Positions 56,899-64,000 of a DNA stretch of 64,000 bases are shown here, in pieces. How positions within the stretch are numbered: the first letter of the stretch is position 1; each line of letters opens with the position of its first letter. Position numbers and translations under genes: made by a program. A model generated the notes under the pieces. That model saw only the letters and a list, made by a program, of their open reading frames with translations, was not told the DNA's origin and did no database searches. This DNA comes from Pollenia angustigena (lineage: Eukaryota > Arthropoda > Insecta > Diptera > Polleniidae), in NCBI GenBank assembly GCA_930367215.1, contig OV884056.1, forward strand, positions 318,648,709 to 318,712,708, read 5' to 3'.

Positions 56899-59293
56899 CT
56901 TGAGTTTGTTTACAAAATGGTTTTATTTCAAAATCTTTCATACGTTTGTACCTATGTATGTATGTATATTCTCAGTTTATTTTCTTTTCTAGACAAATTC
57001 AGTCAGCAAATGCCCACTCGAAAATATTTTTATCGTACTTTGGGTTAAAATATTCATTTTTTATAGGGTTTCTATAGATATTGTATGAGATGGAACTATA
57101 AAATTCTTAAAAAAAAAAGGTTTTGTAAAATCAATATTATTTCAATTAAATATTTATAAATTATTTTATTTGCATATTTATTATACTATTCATAGTCACA
57201 TCATATAAATTTGCTTCATAACAAGAGGTTATAACTCAAGGTTTTTTTTTTTGTAATCTTATCTAAATACTTTTTACCTATTGAAAATCAAAAATTTCCG
57301 ATGAAAAAATAAAAATAATTTAGTTTATATTTATTTTCCTCAACCTTTCTCCAGATGCGAGCATTGATCAAAATGTTTGTTACTATTTGAATTTTTTACG
57401 TAACTAGTTAACTGCTAAATATTGTAATTTACGCTGTTCAACCACAATAGGATTTTGTAACGGTTGATAAAATACGTAATTATCCTCAGATGCATTATTT
57501 TATGAATCTATTGATTTTTTATAATTGCAAACCTAATGGTATCATAATCGTATTAAATAAACCTGTTAAACCCCACTCAAAAAGATACGACTTTTTAAGA
57601 AAAAATAAAATGTATGTATGTTCGTACATATGTATGAATGTGTCACTCTATAAGTTAAAAATCGTGTTTACTATGACGTGGAGAATTTTACTTGCTATAT
57701 GGATGATAAATATGGCTGAGTTCCTAAACATCATAATACTTTGCAGTCAAAGTCAAAAAAGTATCATAGAGTTTAACTACCTATATCTAGTTTGATTATT
57801 GTGTACGCATCGATATTGTTTTTAGTGAACTTTGGTACAGATAACATGTAAAATTTTTCACGGTTGCTTGGTAGAAAGCACTTCGAGTTGCTTTGCAACT
57901 GATGTTTTGGAACTCACCCTAAATGTATAATAATCCCTTTATGAAATATCTAACTCTGTGTAATTTTTTCTTTTTTTTAAATCATGAACGCTCCTAATGT
58001 AGTTTTATTTTATTTTTACATTTTATTCACATACATACGTTTGTACATATATACATTTTTAAAATATAAATGCTGCACATACAATTGTATGATTATAAAA
58101 TAAAGAATTTTTGTTTTAGAAAATAATATTTTATCATATAACAAATATGTATGTACGTATGTACATACATATTTATTTAAACAATACTACATAATGCAGA
58201 CATAAAAGTTATACTCCTGTAGCTGTGCGTATAATTACGAGTTGTTACATACCTCTTGAACACTTGAAAAAGGACAAAAATGATTTGACTTTATGTATAT
58301 GTACATATGTATTTAAAAATCCTGAATTAAGTGAATTTAATCATTTAGAAATAAAAATGTTCCCTTATTACTAATAAAGACAAAATAATAAAATAAAAAT
58401 GTCGTCATAAGCAGCAGGTATAAAAATCATCAAATATTTCACTACAAGACCATGAATTATATCCACTTTAGAAGTTAATTATAAGATGTAAATTGTATCC
58501 ATAGAATAGCAAACATTTGTGATCGATTATTAAATATAGCTGACATTTTTTCAAGCCAAATTAGTTTTATTTTTTCCACAAATAATACCGAAGATAGTAA
58601 GTAAAACAGTCGATATTATAAAAAATACAATAAGAAATGTACAAGTTGTATTAAGGGTTACCAGCTCGTGAAAATATCAGATATATGTATGTTTAAAATT
58701 AATAGCCTGATTTTGCCTAGATAATTTGTTGATTTTTTTTAAATTTTAATTTTTGTAAAATTTCCAAAAAATTGTTCATACCTATAACGCTTAACTACAG
58801 ACATCAAAATATAGAAACATAATTGCATACCACTGGTAGCTTTTACCGGCTACACAAAAAATAACGTTTTCGTGATAATTAGAGCATGTCTTACTGCCTG
58901 TTTTTAGAACGCGAGTGGATCGTTTAACTATATACAGATTTTATAAATTATAAATTGGTGAAACTTCACATATAATTCTGATTGTTTTTTACATATAAAA
59001 AAGCTATGAAGGAACAATTTTGCTTAAATAACCTAAAATTTTTGATTTTTTGAGATATGACTATGTTGCAATAAAGGAGCGATATGTCATCGTCATGACT
59101 TGCAATTTTTAAAAATTCTGCTTTGAAATTACACTCGTGTCCAGTTTATGAAATTAGAATTTTGCAATTTTTGTATTTTTATCTTGCCTTCCTCAGCAGC
59201 CAAATTCCAGTTGAAAAGTATGAGAATTTTCAAAACAAAACAGAATTGCAGAGTACATGAAACTGAGTACCCCTCCTCAATCTTCTTACTTAT
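56899..59293. other. Upstream region of DCAF5, no gene recognised
   Basis: About 2.4 kb of AT-rich DNA with several TATG/TACA microsatellite runs (56953, 57612, 58020-58060, 58145-58180, 58300). The DCAF5 promoter should be just above 56898. ORFs at 57490-57795 and 59148-59522 show no protein character. Confidence 0.5.
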
Positions 59294-59435
59294 GTGCCGG
59301 TTCACACACGTCAAGTTTAACTCGTCATGTCTTGAGTTTTTAGGAAAGAGGGGAAAAGAGATGGCATTCTCTTTTCCCTTTTCTCCTAAAATATCAAGAC
59401 TTGACGAGTCAAACTTGACGTGTGTGAACCGGCAC
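59294..59435. mobile_element. Palindromic MITE, 142 bp
   Basis: GTGCCGGTTCACACACGTCA and its inverse form ends of a nearly complete hairpin (arms about 55 bp, continuing AGTTT(A/G)ACTCGTCA). TAT on each side is a likely target duplication. Confidence 0.8.
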
Positions 59436-59541
59436 TATCTTACCAACAGCAGTCTGCAAAAGAGAAAAAGTACTAAAGTACCCACTTTTTCTACGATTTA
59501 CCGCTTAAAAAGTACTCAATAATTGAATCAATGCCATATGC

Positions 59542-59768
59542 TAAGGCGAATTGACTAGAAGGTGGGGTCAAGTCAACATGTGATGTTTTTTTTCGGTGGT
59601 CGACTTGTCAAAGTTTGTATACAAACTAGTTTTTTATGTAAACAAACCTGTTTTTTTTTAATAGCAATGTTTTTGAAAATTTTGACGTTTCACCATTTTT
59701 TTAATTCGCCGTGGGTACAGCTGATGAACGGCTGACGAGTTGAGCTTACCTGGAGTCAATTCGCCTTG
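59542..59768. mobile_element. hAT MITE with 8 bp TSD, 227 bp
   Basis: AAGGCGAATTGACT... ends in AGTCAATTCGCCTTG, flanked by CCATATGC at 59534-59541 and 59769-59776. Same family as 60402-60599, with a longer, diverged right half. Confidence 0.85.
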
Positions 59769-59817
59769 CCATATGCTATTCATCTACCAAATTTCTCCCA
59801 ATCTATTTAGCGGTATC

Positions 59818-60069
59818 CAAGGTATAAGTATTTATAGCAGGTAGTCTCGGAAAGCCAGCTGGTTATTTTTTATTTGCTTGTTTTGCGATACAAACTGTCA
59901 AATGTTCCATAGTAAACATGTAAACAAGTTTTTTGTCTTTATCTTTGTCTATTTTCAACCCCTTTGCTGTTTGACAGTTCGTATCACAAAACAACAATAA
60001 AAAGCCCTGTTGTTTGTTTTATTGTACAATTGTTGTAATCTCGCGGCTACCTGGTATAAATATACCTTG
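59818..60069. mobile_element. hAT MITE with 8 bp TSD, 252 bp
   Basis: CAAGGTATAAGTATTTATA and its inverse TATAAATATACCTTG are the ends; GCGGTATC lies at 59810-59817 and 60070-60077. A solitary similar terminus (CAAGGTGTAAATATACCTTG) is at 60724. Confidence 0.85.
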
Positions 60070-60380
60070 GCGGTATCCGAGTAATTGAACCGCATACAAC
60101 AAACATAAAAATGTTTACATTTAAAATGTTAGTATGATGTATACTTTTTATATATTTTTTTGGACTTTTGAGTTTAACAAAGTAACTTAAGTTTTACAAG
60201 AAAAATATATTTTACGAAAAAGTGCAATATTTTTTTTTAATGTTGTGAAAAAGAGATTAAAAAAATAATTTAAACTCTTGAAAACATATTTGTGCATTTT
60301 AAAACCTCATCAAAGAACGCAGACGAACACTATTATATATGTCCAAAAACTAAAAAAAAAACACGAAACAATAAGAACAA
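60070..60380. other. Intergenic, nothing recognised
   Basis: AT-rich spacer between MITEs, no ORF. Confidence 0.5.
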
Positions 60381-60704
60381 GAGGGAGTTTACACCACAGA
60401 GCAAGGCGAATTGACTAGAAGGTGGGGTCAAGTCAACATGTGGTGTTTTTTTTCGGTGGTCGAGTTGTCAAAGTTTGTATAAAAACTAGTTTTTTATGTA
60501 AACAAACCTGTTTTTTTTTACTAGCAATATTTTTGACAACCCGACCACAGAAGCATTGTAGTTGTAGAGTTGACCTCACCTTCTAGTCAATTCGCCTTGC
60601 CACAGAGTATACAGAGGCGTCACGAGACAGAAAATATTGTGTTTTTTTATGTCTTTTTCTTCGAAAGCTGCCCTTTTCGCGATTTTCGTGGTGTAAACTC
60701 CCTC
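60381..60704. mobile_element. TIR element hosting a nested MITE
   Basis: GAGGGAGTTTACACCAC and its inverse GTGGTGTAAACTCCCTC bound the element. The inside matches 10743-10825 in inverse. The hAT MITE at 60402-60599 inserted just within its left end. AAGAAC is near both outer edges but the exact target duplication is ambiguous. Confidence 0.7.
60402..60599. mobile_element. hAT MITE with 8 bp TSD, 198 bp, nested
   Basis: CAAGGCGAATTGACTAGAAG and its inverse are the ends; CCACAGAG at 60394-60401 and 60600-60607 is the TSD. Second copy of the 59542 family, with a better preserved TIR of about 27 bp. Confidence 0.88.
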
Positions 60705-60786
60705 CAAGAACTGACAACACACCCAAGGTGTAAATATACCTTGAACACACCTCACAAATTACATACATATGTATAACTATCGATAA

Positions 60787-61040
60787 GTCTCAATTTACAC
60801 TAGGGAAATTTCTTGCCGGACATTTTTTGAATTCTCTTTTAATCTTACCTGAAGCTTTTACATATGAAACATTAGAAGTCAGACAGAAATTTATACTTGT
60901 ATGTAAACTACGAAAAGTAAGAAAGGGAAATGAAAAAATGTCCAGTACAGATAGTCATGTACTACACATTCTACCTTTTCGACCCCTCGCCTTCAAACTT
61001 CGTCTGTCTGGCAAGAAATATCCCTAGTGTAAATTGGGAC
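60787..61040. mobile_element. PIF/Harbinger-like MITE, 254 bp
   Basis: GTCTCAATTTACACTAGGGA and the inverse of the right end (GTCCCAATTTACACTAGGGA) give TIRs of about 30 bp, flanked by TAA at 60784-60786 and 61041-61043. The ORF inside is chance. Confidence 0.8.
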
Positions 61041-61308
61041 TAAGTCAACAAAATTTAATTACACACTTTGACTAATAAAGTTATATTAAGCCCCAAAATG
61101 CTTCATATAGTTATAAATGCGTAAGTTAAGGGCATCCGTCGAAATTGAAATTTCAAAACATTTTACCGGTAAAAATTCCGTTTGTGTGTAGTTATGGGAT
61201 TATACAATAAATGATCTGGCATTACTGTTTTATTTGTATTTGTATAGAAACATGATGTCAATATTAAGAATCTTAAAAACGCTAAATAACATTGCTAAGC
61301 ATAATAAC

Positions 61309-63402
61309 CAGGGCAAGGAAGTTCATGCACTTAAAATCGCAAAATATGCTCATAAAACATGCACTAAAAATCGCAAAATATGCAAAAATAAAATTAAAAA
61401 ATATGCATTAAAAATATATTTATTTAACCATATTTATAAAGATGAAGTTTTGTTTATATTAATAAATAATTTTTTTTTTAAGTTATCAAATGTAAAACTC
61501 ATTCTATTTGGTCTTAAAATAGTTTTAAACATTAAAAATGTTCGTTCGATATCAACGGATATAATAGGTGCATATTAAAAGTGGTCAACTCCTTTGTAGA
61601 ATATGTTTTCATTTTCTGCAATATTTTCTTTACTGGAAGCTAAATTAAAAATATTACCAATTTCTTTAACTTTTTTAAAACTGCATAAAGTTTGGCTGTT
61701 ATTTTTCGCCGATTTGACCTTCTACTTTTCTTATTTTAATGACAGCGTCATCCCCGTGTTCAACCGAGGTGTTCAATGATTTAAACCCCTGGAGTTCGGT
61801 TATTGTCTCGACTAGAAACCCATTGTTTAAGTGAATAAATTCTAATTGAGCCTTTATATTAGGTACGTTTAAAATATTGTTTACTTTTTATAGCGACTGC
61901 ATTATTTTCGTTAAAATTATTTACCACATCCTTAAATTCTTCAAAATTTACTCAACTGCCTGCAAACAGGTCCCCATCTTGTTATACATGCTTGAAACGC
62001 GAAGGTGACTTTAAAAACTTGCGTGTATGGCATGAGCTTAGCATGTGACATGTTACATTTTTGGATAAGATACCTTTAAAAAATGTCAAGTAGAGCAACA
62101 TTTTATTTTTATTAAAGTCTTCTAAAAGAGAAATTGAGTCTTTGAAAGTTCGAGCTAATGAAGCATGATTCACCTTTTCCAACTTTACAATATTAAACAA
62201 AAATTTGTGTTTACTCTGTTCTTCTTCGGCATTCAAGATCCCAACAATTACGTAGACCACGCAACGTCCTTCAGTGTCCATTGTTTCGTCAATAGACAGC
62301 CACAAATTATGTGGCTTAATCCTTTCAACAATGTCACATAGTTGTATAGTGTACAACTTGACGGGATAAGTTTTTCTAAGGGTTGTTTCCGTAGGATTGG
62401 TTTCGTTGGTATATTTGTTTAAAGATATTCTAAAATTTTGGTTGATTAGCTGATATAAAGGTATATCTGCAGACACCAGAGCATCACACAATTCCAAACT
62501 AATTTTACTAGTTTTATCCTCAGAAGTTGATTTTCTTGAAATTGAAGTTTGCGAAACCTTTTCATAAATCATAAATCTGTGTGTTTCTGGCTTTGAAGGT
62601 GCTGATTTACTACAAATTTTTAAATGAAACACCTTTATTGTAAACTTTGCAAAAAAGTACTTTTCCATCTATTTTGAAGACTCAAAAACACACGTATTTA
62701 AAATATTATTTATGATATTTTTTCTTTTGGCATTTTTTTTTTTTTTTTCTTAAAAACAATTTGTTTTATCAATACTTTTTGGATTTTAGGTAATACTTAC
62801 AGCGTAAATCCAAAATATTCTGTTTAATTCTTTTTTTTTTTTTCTTCGCCGAACGTTATTTTTATTTGAGGCTTTTTCAATTAAAAAAAAAAAACCGTAA
62901 ACAAAATGAATTGTCAAAAAAATTTTATTGTTACTTCTACAATTATGTACACAATTATACAAATTGTATAATTTTTAAAATTTGTTAAACATGGCTACAA
63001 AAGGTGAAAATGTCAGAGTTAGCAGATTTTGCCATACTTTTTTGACTGTTTGACAGCTTCAGGGCTGAAACAACTATAACTAGCTGATCCACTGACTACA
63101 CCTTATAAAGAATTCGCCTTAAACAGAAAGATATTTCTAAACAAAAAACTAAGAAGAGAGCAATTTTTTTTCAATATAACAAAATATGAAGAAAAATTTG
63201 AATTTATAACAAAATATCCCAAAATATGACGAAAAATATGCATTTATAACAAAATATGCAAAAACATGCATTTAAAGAAAAATATGCACTAACAAATTGA
63301 TGCCATTTTACTGGAAACATTGTGATTCGCAAAGATATTAACTTTAGGTGGGTCTCAGAGTAACGACAACAAACATGCATTTGCATGAAGTCCCTTGCCC
63401 TG
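61309..63402 (-). mobile_element. hAT element with decayed transposase, 2.1 kb
   Basis: CAGGGCAAGG(A/G)A(G/C)TTCATGCA TIRs are flanked by ATAATAAC at 61301-61308 and 63403-63410. AAATATGCA motifs are frequent at both ends, as in the 13907 and 17725 elements, so these are relatives. The transposase pseudogene lies on the minus strand (61480-62668). 61574-61980 and 62669-63200 are its decayed parts and non-coding ends. Confidence 0.9.
61480..62668 (-). pseudogene. hAT transposase, frameshifted
   Basis: An open minus-strand frame (62668-61982, 228 codons) has LELCDALVSADIPLYQLINQ, then TETTLRKTYPVK, HNLWLSIDETMDTEGRCVVY (first catalytic Asp) and SLARTFKDSISLLEDFNKNK, the pattern of a widespread hAT subfamily with CGGBP1-like zinc fingers. 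Thereafter it continues only in shifted frames: ITRWGP near 61975, NFEEFKDVVNNFNENNA near 61930, and the C-terminal dimerisation segment YAPIISVDIERTF near 61560. The zinc finger at the N-terminus is lost or diverged. Several frameshifts and stops make it dead. Confidence 0.8.
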
Positions 63403-63410
63403 ATAATAAC

Positions 63411-64000
63411 ATAGAAATTTTATAATTAAATGAAAAACATATACATAAATAGATACATTTAAGTTTTAATATTAAAAATAGGTATGTATTAAATTTTATA
63501 AATATATAATTTGTTAGCAAATAGTTTCTAATACATACAAAAAGTTAATTAAAATGTTTAAAGTTAAAAAAAAGTTTGACAAATATCCAACATGCCTGCC
63601 AAATATTAAAATTATATAAAATGTAGGACCGACCCACCTAATTATTCTTTCCCCTTAATTTTTTGGAACATTTTCCAATGATTAAATTCTTAAAAAATTG
63701 AACCCACAGCTCCTACGATGCCCCTAGATGGGTTAAATGTATGATTCTGATGTATCTACCCGCTATCTCTATTCCTTAACCCGGCATGATGGGAGTGGAA
63801 TTTAGCTACACGGATATGAGGGTTGGGTCATAATTACCCATCTATTAAACTCGATGTATTGCATTATATTAGGAATTGCTGTTCGGTTTTAATCGAAACC
63901 GCGGTTTTAATGCCTAAAAACCGACTAAAAACCTAGGTTTTAGCTTTTACTTTAAATATATATGTTTATGCTAAAATAAATTGCATTACATAACAGCCTG
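63411..64000. other. Right edge of the window, repeat fragments
   Basis: 63715-63790 (ATGCCCCTAGATGGGT, CTACCCGCTATCTCTATT) also occurs at 50520-50620 inside an hAT. 63890-63945 has AACCG/CGGTTTTAA motifs like the 7540-7660 cluster, perhaps the start of another hAT cut by the window edge. No gene is seen. Confidence 0.45.

Noticed and set aside
59148..59522. 124-codon ORF
   Set aside because: It runs through the palindromic MITE at 59294-59435, which supplies half of its codons; not a gene.

Overview
This is an AT-rich stretch of an insect nuclear genome, almost certainly a higher fly (Diptera, muscoid or calyptrate-like). The reasons are split genes with GT-AG introns, two divergent ionotropic receptors of the insect chemosensory type, a dense load of hAT, Helitron, pogo and MITE elements, a fly-type non-LTR retrotransposon with a TAACC tail, and many TATG/TACA microsatellites. 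The species cannot be read from the sequence alone.

Host genes are few. Two tandem ionotropic receptor (IR) genes lie on the + strand: 73-5718, with a 3.8 kb transposon-filled intron, and 15167-17047, with a 66 bp intron. The intron interrupts the same glycine codon in both, so they are paralogues from a local duplication. The third gene, on the - strand (56898 down to 54390), is a WD40 CUL4-DDB1 substrate receptor matching DCAF5; seven coding exons are resolved and its 3' end is not in view.

Nearly everything else is transposon, and many insertions can be defined to the base because both termini and the target-site duplication (TSD) are visible. From left to right: a Harbinger-like element (8769-9953); a MITE and hAT nest (11930-14696) before the second IR; a pogo-like element (17983-19419); a decayed multi-exon TE gene (22364-23072); an hAT with TSD CGTGCGAC (26403-28278); a Helitron (28826 to about 42515) split by an 11.1 kb hAT (30857-41952); a composite hAT (44150-52902) carrying a full-length LOA/I-type LINE, a second hAT and a mariner remnant; DCAF5; a MITE cluster (59.3-61.0 kb); and a decayed hAT (61309-63402).

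The most unusual object is the 11.1 kb hAT. It has a perfect 8 bp TSD, an apparently intact two-exon transposase with BED finger and catalytic D/D/E residues, and two inverted internal arms of about 2.36 kb that are almost identical and both carry the same MITE at the same place. This implies recent inverted duplication or arm-to-arm gene conversion, and it looks like a young, possibly active transposon with a fold-back architecture. Element boundaries and TSDs were read by eye; superfamily names rest on termini, TSD length and protein motifs, not on a database search.
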